Positions 25,447 to 34,724 of a DNA stretch of 64,000 nt are shown one piece after another. This stretch comes from UTCFX2 sp002050125 (GTDB lineage Bacteria > Chloroflexota > Anaerolineae > Anaerolineales > UBA4823): contig JAOSJQ010000001.1 in NCBI GenBank assembly GCA_027494035.1, positions 1,674,001 through 1,738,000 on the forward strand, written 5' to 3'. The notes under the pieces are model-generated. The model was not told where the DNA came from. It saw only the letters and a list, made by a program, of their open reading frames with translations, and did not search any database. The translations under genes and the position numbers were made by a program. The first letter of the stretch is position 1, and every line of letters starts with the position of its first letter.

Positions 25447-26640
25447 TAGCGACCTGACACTTTAACAACAGAATAGTTGATCGGCAACGGACCCCGGTAA
25501 AATGCGTTTTGTCCAAACCTTTTTACCCAAGGAGTATCCAAATGCCGATCAACACGCTCTATCATACTTGGTTTCAACGCCTTCGGGAACTGCGTCCCAC
25601 CCAACGGATTACTCAGCTTCGCAACTTTGCCTGGCTGCTGGTGGGGATCCACCAAAGCCGTTCGGTGTGTTTGAGCCGGATCGCTGGCAAAATCCCAAGT
25701 ACGACCAAGTTGCTCAGTTGGACCCGGCGCTTGAGCCGCTTTCTGGATAATGAGGCCTTGCATGTGCGCGATTGGTACGAACCCATTACCAGGCAGTGGA
25801 TTGCAGCCCAGGCGGCTTCGGGGCATCAGATCCGTTTGATCGTGGACGGAACCAAAGTTGGCTTTACCTACCAGCTTTTGATGGTGTCGCTGGCCTATCG
25901 CCATCGCGCCATTCCGATCGCCTGGACCTGGGTACGCCATGTCAAAGGACACAGCACCGCCTACTTGCAGCTGTCCTTGCTGCGCTACGTCCACAGCTTG
26001 TTGCCCAAAGGAATTGCGGTGCTGTTGGTGGGTGATTGCGAATTTGGAGCGGTCGAAGTGCTCAGACAGTTGGACCAATGGCACTGGGACTATGTGTTGC
26101 GGCAAAAAACGAGCACGCATACCTGTTTGGCACACGAAACAGAGTGGCAGGACTTTGGCAAACGGGTTGAAAAGGCTGGACAAAGCCGCTGGTTGGGAAA
26201 AGGTTATCTGACCGAAAGCGCCATTTACCCGGTCAACTTGCTGATCCATTGGCAAGTCGGCGAAAACGAACCGTGGTGCCTGGCCACCAATTTGCCGGAT
26301 CGGCGCATGGCATTGCAGGCGTATGGGCGCCGGATGTGGACGGAAGATATGTTTGGCGATTTGAAACGACATGGCTTTGACCTGGAAAGCACGATGTTGC
26401 GCCATGCCCGGCGTTTGTCGCGTTTGACCCTGGCGGTCGTATTTTTGTACGTCTGGTGCATGGCCGTGGGCACCCGCACGATCCGAGCCGGTCTCCGCCA
26501 TCTGGTGGATCGTAAAGATCGCCGCGACTTGAGTGTCTTTCAGATCGGCTTGCGCTACCTGGAGAGACAATTGATCAATGCCCATTCGTTTCAAATTCTG
26601 TTGTCCTGTCAGCAATGAGACCAAAGTGTCAGGTGGCTAG
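25446..26640 (+). mobile_element. Complete IS4-type element inside the GH10 gene, about 1195 bp
   Basis: The terminal repeats are CTAGCGACCTGACACTTT and, in reverse complement, CTAGCCACCTGACACTTT. An 8- or 9-bp target duplication flanks the element. The transposase is intact. It is related to but distinct from the element at 17050-18245. The insertion site lies within the codons for LYIK of the GH10 lipoprotein gene. Confidence 0.9.
25542..26618 (+). CDS. IS4-family DDE transposase
   Basis: This 358-residue protein has an AAGGAG ribosome-binding site 7 bases before the ATG at 25542, which rules out the longer upstream start. Catalytic segments are LIVDGTKVGFTYQLL, LLVGDCEFGAVEVL and MWTEDMFGDLKRHGFDLEST. 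Its C-terminal region (FQIGLRYLERQLINA) matches that of the 17072-18148 transposase. No stop or shift interrupts it, so the element is potentially mobile. Confidence 0.9.
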   Translation: MPINTLYHTWFQRLRELRPTQRITQLRNFAWLLVGIHQSRSVCLSRIAGKIPSTTKLLSWTRRLSRFLDNEALHVRDWYEPITRQWIAAQAASGHQIRLIVDGTKVGFTYQLLMVSLAYRHRAIPIAWTWVRHVKGHSTAYLQLSLLRYVHSLLPKGIAVLLVGDCEFGAVEVLRQLDQWHWDYVLRQKTSTHTCLAHETEWQDFGKRVEKAGQSRWLGKGYLTESAIYPVNLLIHWQVGENEPWCLATNLPDRRMALQAYGRRMWTEDMFGDLKRHGFDLESTMLRHARRLSRLTLAVVFLYVWCMAVGTRTIRAGLRHLVDRKDRRDLSVFQIGLRYLERQLINAHSFQILLSCQQ

Positions 26641-26649
26641 ATATAAAAC
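26641..26649. repeat. Target duplication, right copy
   Basis: ATATAAAAC repeats 25438-25446. The coding sequence of the GH10 gene resumes at 26650 in the frame left at 25446. Confidence 0.85.
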
Positions 26650-26669
26650 CAAATCGGATGGATGTTACA

Positions 26670-26679
26670 ACTGTATTAG
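26670..26679. repeat. Target duplication, left copy (ACTGTATTAG)
   Basis: This ten-base sequence precedes the left end of the IS at 26680-28010 and recurs at 28011-28020. It encodes part of the T-V-L stretch of the GH10 protein. Confidence 0.85.
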
Positions 26680-28010
26680 TGATCGTTCCAAGGCTGGTAA
26701 AAGCGTGGTTAAATGGATGTGAGGCAGTTAGCCGACCGCCCCACATCCTACGAACAGAAAGGCACACCTACATGCGCCTCAACCTGATTTTACCAAAAGT
26801 TGAACCAAACGAATTTGAAACTCCTAAAAAATGCCATCGAAAAGGTTGTAAGGGGATGCGGTTTATTCCGCGGCAGGAAGTGAGCAAGAAAATCGTGGAC
26901 GCTCAGCACCCAGAAGTAACGGCTTGGAGGTATGAATGCGTAAAGTGTGGCTATGTTTTCCGCGTCTATCCGAAAGGCGTTAGTGAGAAGCAAATTTCGA
27001 AGCGTGTGAACGGGATGGCCGTGATGTTGTACATTCTGGGGCTCAGTTACGGGGCAGTGGAAATTGTATTGAACAGGCTAGGAATGGGGATTGGAAAAAC
27101 GAGCGTGTATCGAGCCGTGCAGGCAGTGGTCAAACAAGTGCCTGGGATGCAGCGGGAAAAGCTGCTGGGTGGATACAAAACCAAAGCGGTTGGAGCCGAT
27201 GTAACCAGCGTGCGGTGTAACGGGAAGTGGGTAACGGTGGGAATTGCCGTCGATGCGATCAACGGGATGGTGTTGAGTATCGATGAATTAGCGGGCGAAG
27301 ATGCCGAACAACTGAAAGCCTGGCTTGAGCCCATCCTGGATGCGGTAGATGCGGATGTGGTGGTCAGTGATGATGCGGACGCACTGAAGAAGGTGAGCGA
27401 TGAGACCGGACGTTCGCAGCAGGTGTGCAAGAGCCACGTAGGTCGCAATACCGATGCGCTGGTAGAAGAACTTTCGGCGCTCATTGGTGCTGGACAGGAT
27501 CATTCTCTGGATGCGATTGGCATTCTTCCCGAACAAGCCTTGGAGGATCTCGCGGCACTCAAAGAGATGATCCATTCCCGGCGCCCCGAAGACCAGTCCC
27601 GCCTGGAAGAAATCTATCTGCGCTATGCCGACGCTCGCAAACCAGGCAAGGGTAAGAAATATGACGTGGCTTATCGGATGCGTAATCTGTTGGTGGATCG
27701 CTGGAATCTCTGGCCGCGCCTGACTTTCTATCGTCACTGGAAGGATGAATATGGAAACGTGATTTTGGATGGGACCAACAACGCTTGTGAACGCGCCATT
27801 GGCTGGTGGATCAAAGAGCGCTACCGCTCGATGCGCGGTTACAAGCAGGAGCGCTCTGCGCTAGGCGTTAGTCGCCTGATCGCCTTGGCCGGGAATCACC
27901 TGGCTCGCGGATTGCGTTTGGCGGACTTGATGGCGTAGCCGAGCAAATCCTCGGCACATCTGCCATCTATGCTGCCTGCGCCTACTTTATTTACCAAATC
28001 TGGAACAGTC
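26680..28010 (+). mobile_element. Second complete IS inside the GH10 gene, about 1.33 kb
   Basis: Imperfect inverted ends share GTTCCA and TGGTAAA at the same spacing. Direct repeats ACTGTATTAG flank the element. It carries one transposase gene and lies only 30 bases from the other IS. It belongs to a different family from that IS but resembles the transposase type of the element at 255-1466. The exact left end may shift by one base. Confidence 0.85.
26772..27938 (+). CDS. DDE transposase with N-terminal zinc finger
   Basis: This 388-residue protein uses the ATG at 26772. A longer in-frame start at 26658 belongs to the interrupted host gene. Zinc-binding Cys pairs are CHRKGCKG and YECVKCGYVF. 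Candidate catalytic Asp residues lie in VGADVTSVRCNG and VVVSDDADALKKV. The C-terminal LDGTNNACERAIGWWIKERY supplies the Glu. The layout parallels the 329-1375 transposase (zinc finger, then YPKGV/YPQGV, then NN-x2-E-x-A-I-G). It is intact. Confidence 0.88.
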   Translation: MRLNLILPKVEPNEFETPKKCHRKGCKGMRFIPRQEVSKKIVDAQHPEVTAWRYECVKCGYVFRVYPKGVSEKQISKRVNGMAVMLYILGLSYGAVEIVLNRLGMGIGKTSVYRAVQAVVKQVPGMQREKLLGGYKTKAVGADVTSVRCNGKWVTVGIAVDAINGMVLSIDELAGEDAEQLKAWLEPILDAVDADVVVSDDADALKKVSDETGRSQQVCKSHVGRNTDALVEELSALIGAGQDHSLDAIGILPEQALEDLAALKEMIHSRRPEDQSRLEEIYLRYADARKPGKGKKYDVAYRMRNLLVDRWNLWPRLTFYRHWKDEYGNVILDGTNNACERAIGWWIKERYRSMRGYKQERSALGVSRLIALAGNHLARGLRLADLMA

Positions 28011-29798
28011 ACTGTATTAGGTGACGGCCAAACCAAGACGAACGTGATCGAGTTTGTCCCACCCGACCGAAAGCATATCATCAGCCCTGACGAAAATGTG
28101 GAATATATTGTGATTGGGGAAAAAGTGTACGCAAACTCATCAGGGGAATGGGAAGAGACTCAGATACCCGCTTCTGCGTTTTTAGGAGACGGGCTAGCAG
28201 ACGCTCAGGCAATTGGGGAGACTATCAGCCTCGGGGAGTTTATACGCCAGGATCAGTTTGAAGGCGCAGATGTTCTCATCTACAGCTATGCCAGCAGAAC
28301 CCGGTCAGGCGATACCGAATTGCACAGCCAGACCGAATTGTGGGTGAGCGTTGAGGAAGGCTTACCAATGAAAATGGTCGTGGATGGTGAAATCCTATCC
28401 GCATCCACTGACCCAGCAACCGGAGAGAGCAAACTACAGCCTGTCAATGCGCTTACGACAACGATCATTATTTTTGATCCAACCATTCGTATCGAACCCC
28501 CAGCGGTTCCAACTCCTGTATCGCTGAATCTTGAAGAGTGGGTGCGAACAACCCAACCTGAGCAAGCGCTTATACAATCCATTGAAGCGCCATATCTCAA
28601 AGCCTTGGGGCTGGATGCGGAAAGTGTATCGGTTGAATCTCGCATAATCCAGGGAGCTAATGGTTCTTTCGCGGTGGTAATGGATAATAACACCGGTACC
28701 CCCCTTCTTATATCGGGCCAAAACGCCCAAGACCAATGGACCTGGCAGGAAGCGACCCCGGGCAACATTGGCGCATTAAGATGGGGAATGAACGTAGGTA
28801 TTAACTATGGCAATGCATTGTTCCCCGGCGTGCGGGAGAAGGCGGCAAAGTTCAACATGCAGTTCGTCAGCTACGACATGACGTGGGCGCTGACTGAGCC
28901 GACTCAAGGTCATATGGTATTCCAAAACGACGCCGGGTATGCCTATCCCGACCGCGAGATACAGTATGGCTTTGATCACGGGCAAACGGTCATGGCAGGG
29001 CAGCTCATCGCCAATGAACAGTTCCCCGAATGGCTGACAAACGGCATCAATGAGGACTTGTTCTCCCCCGATCAGGTGCGAGAATTCGTTAGAAACAGGA
29101 TTACCTCCATGATGCAGCGATACGGCGACAAGGTCCCGATCTGGATTGTCCTGAATGAATACCACCCGATCGAGTGGGGGTGGGAGCCCGACCCTCTCCA
29201 GAAGAGCTTAGGAGACTACACCAAATTAGTGTTTGAGGTAGCCCGGCAGGTGGACCCAAAGGCAACGTTGCTTTACAACGATTGCGGAAACGAAACGCCG
29301 GACTTGGGCAGTTACCAGCATAATTTAGATCTAGCTAAAACGCTACACGACGGAGGCTTTATGGATGCGATGGGCATCCAGATGCACCTCTTACGCTTTA
29401 AAGATCATATCCCAACCTACGATGAGCTGCTCAATACCTTCAACGCCTACAGGCAGATCGGCGTACCGGTTTACATTACTGAGATGGACGTGAACATGCA
29501 AAATATTACCGGATCGGAGGCGGAGCTTAAGTTGGTGGGAATCGATCCGGCAAGCCTGCCCGCAGGCGCAGATTCGCACACAAAGCGAATGTTGATCCAG
29601 GCGCAGATTTACAAGGACGCAATTAGAGCCGCACTGGACTCTCAAAACGTGGTATCCATCACATTCTTTACGATCGGAGATAATTTCTCCTGGCTTAATC
29701 AAGTTGCTGGACCAGACTCCGACGGCACTTTGTTCAATGACCAGCTCGAGCCAAAGCCAGCATATTTCGCAGTCTTGCAGGCGCTTCTTGGGCAATGA
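27969..29798 (+). pseudogene. GH10 endo-beta-1,4-xylanase-type lipoprotein, 3' part
   Basis: The native coding resumes at 28020. Codons before that belong to the end of the IS. First comes the rest of an LppX-like domain (NVIEFVPPDRKHIISPDENV, YIVIGEKVYANSSGEWEET). The GH10 barrel follows: HGQTVMAGQLIANEQFPEWL, the acid/base Glu in WIVLNEYHPIEWGW, and the nucleophile Glu in VYITEMDVNM. Such enzymes cut xylan backbones outside the cell. The barrel is complete, but signal peptide and start are cut off by two ISs. Without them it would not be exported. Confidence 0.88.
28011..28020. repeat. Target duplication, right copy (ACTGTATTAG)
   Basis: This copy is identical to 26670-26679. GGTGACGGC following it continues the GH10 reading frame. 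Confidence 0.85.
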
Positions 29799-29826
29799 TT
29801 CTTCACAAATCAGGAAACCACGCACA

Positions 29827-31448
29827 ATGAAACAGTCTCTGATCTCAATCATATTGATGTGTTTGATCTTGGCAAGCTGCGCAGTAACGCCAAAAACAAT
29901 CCCCTCTGTGGCTGTCATGACTTCAACCTCAGATAATATCATACCGACCAGCTCGCCAACGCAGTTCAGTACTCCAACCACCATACCTGCAAATACCCCT
30001 ACAACGGTGCCAACAATTCTAGCTGGCAGTCTGAGCGTACCTGACCCACGCTACAGTAACCCTGAATTGTTTGACCTGACAACACCCGATGCGCCCATTC
30101 CCCAATTTGTCCGAGCGATGCAGACGGTTGGTATGAATATCACCGCAGACCAGGTGGTTCAGGGTATTGCTTTCCTTAACTATCGGACTGATGGAAGCGC
30201 TTTGGTGGATGGAGATGGGAGCCCAATTGTATTTGCTACATTTCACTTCGATCCCGATCCCGCTCAAACTGGCGAGGTTTTGGAAGGCGATATACCCTTC
30301 TTTGCAGCCATACAGAACCCAGAGAATGGGGCGTACGAATGGCGTAAGGCGACACCCGCTTTCGTGGCGGATGCCATCAACTTGAAATTTTGGACTCAAA
30401 CATTATCTTGGAAATTGGATGACCCGCGCTACACACAGATGATCCTTGATAACGCAAATGGCTTGGTCTGTGCGGGTGATTTCGAATGGGGAGATCTGTT
30501 TGGTAAGGAACGCAGCCGGCTCATCCGGGGAAATGATTGAGCAAGTCAAAAATGGGGAAGAACCAGATATCAGCCGGCTAAATCTTGAGGGCATTGACCG
30601 ACTGGTTGCCTTTGCCGATGCACACGATTTTGACGTCATGGTGCTGCATCTTTTTGATTCTATGGACACTCCTCCAGATATTGCTCAAGAAGTCACTCGT
30701 GGAGATATTGCCTACGCGGACTTTGAAAAATTCATGGAATGGTACGTCAAAACCATCATGCGGCGGTATTCTTTTGAAGAGTGGTCCGTCTTTAACGAAA
30801 TTGCAGCGTATTCTCTTTGGGGCGACGAGATTTACAAACCTTACATTCAATTGCTGCTTTCGAATGGACTGCACGAGAAGATGTTTGCTTGGAGCTCACG
30901 AGGTGGCACCTGAAGCGACCTTGATCCTCAACGAAAGCTTCCGTCGGCCTGGAAAAAACGACGAGACGATGGTTAAGTTGACGACTCGCTATCTGGATTT
31001 ACTGGCAGACCTGGTTCAGAGAGGCGTGCCGGTCACCAAAGCCGGCATCCAGGGGCACGTTTCCATTTTCACCGAATCAACGCCCGATGAGATTAGCATG
31101 TTCTTGGATAAGGTCCAAGCAACTGGGGTACCGTTGGTCGGGTTTACCGAAGTGACCGTTGGTGTCAGCGAGACCGAGCGGGCGTTGCAAAGGGAGGAAG
31201 GCGAATCCCATCCAGTGGATGAAAATGTCCACATCGCTCAAACCAGGTTCTACCAATCCTTATTGAGAGCGATCATCCAGAAGAAGGGAGAATGGGCTAC
31301 TTTCGGCACGTCAGATGCTTACTCAATGTTCGTAGATCTGGGAACCCCAGAAGTGGCAGCACTACTATTGGACGAGCAATATCGCCCGAAAGCAGCTTAT
31401 TACGGGGTGATCCAGGTCCTTTTTAATACATTAGATCGGAATCCTTGA
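29827..31448 (+). pseudogene. Second GH10-like lipoprotein, two frameshifts
   Basis: The start gives a signal peptide with lipobox LASC, then a Thr/Pro/Ser linker. The barrel-like part continues in three frames with shifts near 30525 and 30890. The second frame shows FDVMVLHLFDSMDTPPD and the possible acid/base Glu in WSVFNEIAAYSLWGDE. The third has AHEVAPEATLILNESF and the possible nucleophile Glu in VGFTEVTVGVSE. It lies 28 bases after the first GH10 gene, so the two were an operon. Two single-base corrections would give 539 residues. It may be a decayed gene or a sequence-error case. Confidence 0.72.
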
Positions 31449-31561
31449 TGTGGAGTAATTACCAAGATTTGTATCGTAATGTGTTTCATCGGTCCCCGTT
31501 GATAATCCCCATTAAGGCATGGTAGAAGCTCTCTCTTCCTGGTGAATTCCCCCTGGTACGA

Positions 31562-31591
31562 ACCCCGAACACACCTGGTGTAAACCGGGGT
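31562..31591. terminator. Hairpin downstream of the GH10 pair
   Basis: ACCCCG and CGGGGT arms enclose an inner ACACC/GGTGT palindrome. It lies 114 bases past the last GH10-like stop. No T-run follows, so its role as terminator is uncertain. The rest of 31449-31694 shows nothing else I can name. Confidence 0.3.
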
Positions 31592-31694
31592 AACGGCTTA
31601 AGGGAGGTTTGCACCACGCCATCATTGGTGCGTTGGGTAATCAGAAAATGAGTAAGATAAAAATAAGGTGTTGAATTTCGATTAAGAGTGATAC

Positions 31695-31901
31695 ATGATC
31701 CGTTCGTTATTTTCTGTTCTTGGCCTGCTCATCCGTGCACTCCTGGTTGTTATCTTGATTGGCGGGCTGGTCTTTGTTGCTTTCGCCGGTTACAAAGGCT
31801 CGCAGCCTATGCAGCAAGAAGGCGCGAACGGGATGACTTACTGGCAGTTCATGCACGAGCGAATCGGTACTATTCACGAGCTGCCGGCGAAGATGCTCTA
31901 A
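31695..31901 (+). CDS. Small single-span membrane protein, unknown
   Basis: The 68-residue product has one strong hydrophobic helix at about residues 5-31 and a polar C-terminus (MTYWQFMHERIGTIHELPAK). No family is recognised. The ribosome-binding sequence is weak. It lies directly before the tRNA gene, on the other strand, at the edge between the accessory and housekeeping halves. Confidence 0.45.
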   Translation: MIRSLFSVLGLLIRALLVVILIGGLVFVAFAGYKGSQPMQQEGANGMTYWQFMHERIGTIHELPAKML

Positions 31902-31916
31902 AAGTTATACGCTCAG

Positions 31917-32002
31917 CGGAGAGGGTGGGATTCGAACCCACGGTGGGCGGAGCCCACAACGGTTTTCGAGACCGCCCCATTCGGCCGCTCTGGCACCTCT
32001 CC
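31917..32002 (-). tRNA. tRNA-Ser, anticodon CGA
   Basis: The minus strand folds as a class II tRNA. The 7-bp acceptor stem pairs GGAGAGG with CCTCTCC. The anticodon loop CTCGAAA has CGA at its centre, and a long variable arm follows. The T-arm carries GGTTCGAATCC. CCA is not encoded. The 3' end points left, towards the IS-rich half. tRNA-Ser genes are frequent integration sites, and the change in gene content at this point fits that. Confidence 0.93.
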
Positions 32003-32052
32003 AGTTGTATGCGCTGCGCAAGGCAGCGCCTCGTATTATAGCGGATGCCCGC

Positions 32053-33462
32053 TTAAATTTCCACTGTCGAATACAACTTGGGGTAGTCCACGTTCGCCTG
32101 ACCCTGCTCAGCCAGCTTCTGAGTTAGCGCCGTGGCAGCTTTCTCCTCCCCATGCACCAGAAAGATCCTCTTCACCGTCGCGCGCACTGCCAGTGCATAT
32201 TCCATCAGCAGCGTTTGCCCGGCGTGCGCCGAAAAACCGCCGATCGTCGCCACCTCCGCCCGCACTTGGTATGGCTCGCCGAAGATGTTCACCTTATTGA
32301 CTCGGTCTGCCAGCAGGCGCCCGAGCGTGTCGGGTGCCTGCCACGAGACGATCACTACGCTGTTCCTCGGATCCTCGATGTTATTCTTCAGGTGGTGCAG
32401 GATGCGCCCGTTCTCCGCCATCCCCGAAGCTGAGATGATCACCATCGGGTCTTTGCGCGCGTTTAGCGCCTTCGATTCCTCCACCGAGCGCGTGTACGTC
32501 AAGCCGCGGAACCCCAGCGCGGTGCGATGCTGCTCCTGCGCCACAAACGCGCGCGTCTCCGCGTCGAACACCTCCGGGTGCGCCCGGTAGATGTCCGAAG
32601 CGTTCACCGCCAGCGGGCTGTCCACGAACACCGGGATCGGTGGGATCTCGCCCTGCTCTACCATCAGGTTCAGGTTATACACCAGGTCTTGCGTGCGTCC
32701 CACGGCAAAAGCCGGGATGATCACCTTGCCGCCTCGCTGCACCGTGCGCAGCACCACCTGGCGCAACTCTTCGTGAGCTTGGTGCGGGTCCTCATGTGGC
32801 TTGTCCCCGTAGGTGCATTCCATGATCAGATAATCCGCCCGGTCTGGCAGGACTGGATCGCGCAGCAACGGCAGCCCTCTGCGCCCGATATCGCCCGAAA
32901 ACCACAGCCGCAGTTGGCGCCGTTTACTCCACTTATGCTCCTCGATGTCCAGCGCCGCCGCAGCCGAGCCGAGGATATGCCCCGCCTCTATAAACGTGAG
33001 GCGGACCCCTGGGGCAACTTCGACCAGCTGGTCGTATTCGGTTGGCGCAAAATACTGCGCCACGTGAGCCGCATCCTCCATCGTGTAAAGCGGCGTCACC
33101 GGCGGCAGGCCGCGCTTGAGGTTCTTGTGGTTGACATAATCGGCATCCAACTGGTGGATGTGACCCGAATCCAGCAGCATGATGTTTGCCAGGTGAGCCG
33201 TGGCGGGCGTGGTATAGATCGGTCCGCGGTACCCCTGCTTGACCAGGTTGGGCAAGTTGCCGCTGTGGTCGATGTGCGCGTGCGTGAGGATCACGGCTTT
33301 CAGTTGACTCGGTTTGTAGCGGAAGCTCTGGTTGCGCGCGTAAGCCTCTGCCCGCTTGCCCTGGTACAACCCACACTCGAGCAGAATTTGCTGTCCGTTG
33401 ACTTCGATCAGGTGCTGCGACCCAGTCACCGTGTGAGCTGCGCCGTTAAAGCTAATCTTCAT
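32053..33462 (-). CDS. Beta-CASP metallo-beta-lactamase-fold ribonuclease
   Basis: This 469-residue cytoplasmic nuclease resembles the CPSF/YSH1-like bacterial RNases. The metal motif THAHIDHSGNLP lies at residues 60-71, further ligands follow in EAGHILGSA, the beta-CASP domain occupies the middle, and GGFSAHAGQ lies near the C-terminus. The length is normal for the group. It stands alone between the tRNA and the RNase D-like gene, on the same strand as both. Confidence 0.9.
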   Translation of the reverse strand: MKISFNGAAHTVTGSQHLIEVNGQQILLECGLYQGKRAEAYARNQSFRYKPSQLKAVILTHAHIDHSGNLPNLVKQGYRGPIYTTPATAHLANIMLLDSGHIHQLDADYVNHKNLKRGLPPVTPLYTMEDAAHVAQYFAPTEYDQLVEVAPGVRLTFIEAGHILGSAAAALDIEEHKWSKRRQLRLWFSGDIGRRGLPLLRDPVLPDRADYLIMECTYGDKPHEDPHQAHEELRQVVLRTVQRGGKVIIPAFAVGRTQDLVYNLNLMVEQGEIPPIPVFVDSPLAVNASDIYRAHPEVFDAETRAFVAQEQHRTALGFRGLTYTRSVEESKALNARKDPMVIISASGMAENGRILHHLKNNIEDPRNSVVIVSWQAPDTLGRLLADRVNKVNIFGEPYQVRAEVATIGGFSAHAGQTLLMEYALAVRATVKRIFLVHGEEKAATALTQKLAEQGQANVDYPKLYSTVEI

Positions 33463-33538
33463 CGATGAAAAACCCCTTTTTTGAATTGGATAAGCGCAAC
33501 CCGCCGCTCGAGCGCGTTGCGCCGGTGAGTGATGGAAC

Positions 33539-34687
33539 TTAATGCCTCAACAGCGTGCGCAGGATCTCTCCCCCAAAATGCTCCATGCGCCAGGGCGCGG
33601 AGTGCAGCACCCGGCGCAGTTCCTGCGGGGTGCGCGGGTTCGCGCTCGCCAACTCCTGCATCAGATCGCGCGGCAGCACCACGTCCGAGGCGACCCCCAT
33701 CTGCTGGGCAGCCTGCTTGCGCCAGTTGCGCAGCGCATCGAGCCGTTCGGCGAAGCGCGGGTCGGGGCGGCAGGCGCGCGGCGGGTAAAGCGGTTCGCGG
33801 TTCTGGCCGCGTTTCACGGCTTTCAGTATCTGCTCTCCATAGCGCCGGACCTGGTTAGAACTCATGCCCGGCAGTTTACCCATTTCTTCGGCGCTGGCGG
33901 GCTGCTTTGCGGCGATCGCCAGCAGAGACTGGTCGCCCATCACTTTGAAAAGCGGGCGGTCGCTGGCTCGGGCGATTTCGTCCCGCAGGTCGCACAGCTC
34001 CTGCAGCACTGCCGCCTGGCGCGCGCTCAAATCGTGCGCTCCGCTGATCCGCCAGCAATCGACCGGGCGCTCCCCATTGTTCCCGCCTGCGTGTCCGTCC
34101 AGGCTGGTAAGCGCCATGCGCCGAAAATCCTCGTCTGCGAGAGCCTGCAGGCTGCGCTCTTTCAATTCTTGCGCCAGTCGGTCGCGCAGTTGGATCAGGT
34201 AACGCGTGTCGAGGCGGGCGTAATCCAACAGGTGCGCCGGCAGCGGGCGCTGCCCCCAGTTGGCGCGCTGGTAGCGCTTCTCCAGCTTCACGCCAAACTC
34301 GGTTTCCAGCAGCGACCCCAACCCCAGTTCGTTTCGCCCCAGGATGCGCGCTGCCTGCATCGTGTCGAAGATGTGGCGCACCTCGAAACCGAAATCGCGG
34401 CTGAGGCAGATCAGGTCGTATTCAGCCGCGTGAAAAACCTTCTCAACCTCCGGGTTGGCAAGAACCGGCTTTAAGGCTGAGAGATCCTTCAGCGCCAATG
34501 GATCGACCAGGTAATCTTCGCTCTCCGCGCTGAACTGGATCAGGCACACCCGTTCCTGATAGGCATACAGGCTGTTCGATTCGGTGTCCACTGCGATGCG
34601 GCGCGCGCGCGCCAGGCGATGGGCTAAATCCTGTAGTTCAGCCTCTTTGGTGATCAACTCAGATCTCTCTGATTTTTCTGCGCGCAT
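33539..34687 (-). CDS. rnd: Ribonuclease D-like 3'-5' exonuclease
   Basis: This 382-residue protein has the DEDD exonuclease domain at the N-terminus: IAVDTESNSLYAY (Asp and Glu), FHAAEYDLICLSRDFG, and LLDYARLDTRYL with the last Asp and a Tyr. HRDC-like helical repeats follow, one with LCDLRDEIARASDRPLFKV. RNase D trims tRNA 3' ends, and placement two genes after a tRNA is suggestive only. The start at 34687 is the first Met. Confidence 0.9.
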   Translation of the reverse strand: MRAEKSERSELITKEAELQDLAHRLARARRIAVDTESNSLYAYQERVCLIQFSAESEDYLVDPLALKDLSALKPVLANPEVEKVFHAAEYDLICLSRDFGFEVRHIFDTMQAARILGRNELGLGSLLETEFGVKLEKRYQRANWGQRPLPAHLLDYARLDTRYLIQLRDRLAQELKERSLQALADEDFRRMALTSLDGHAGGNNGERPVDCWRISGAHDLSARQAAVLQELCDLRDEIARASDRPLFKVMGDQSLLAIAAKQPASAEEMGKLPGMSSNQVRRYGEQILKAVKRGQNREPLYPPRACRPDPRFAERLDALRNWRKQAAQQMGVASDVVLPRDLMQELASANPRTPQELRRVLHSAPWRMEHFGGEILRTLLRH

Positions 34688-34724
34688 GGATCTTATTATA
34701 GCCCATCTAATTCGGTGAACCGGG

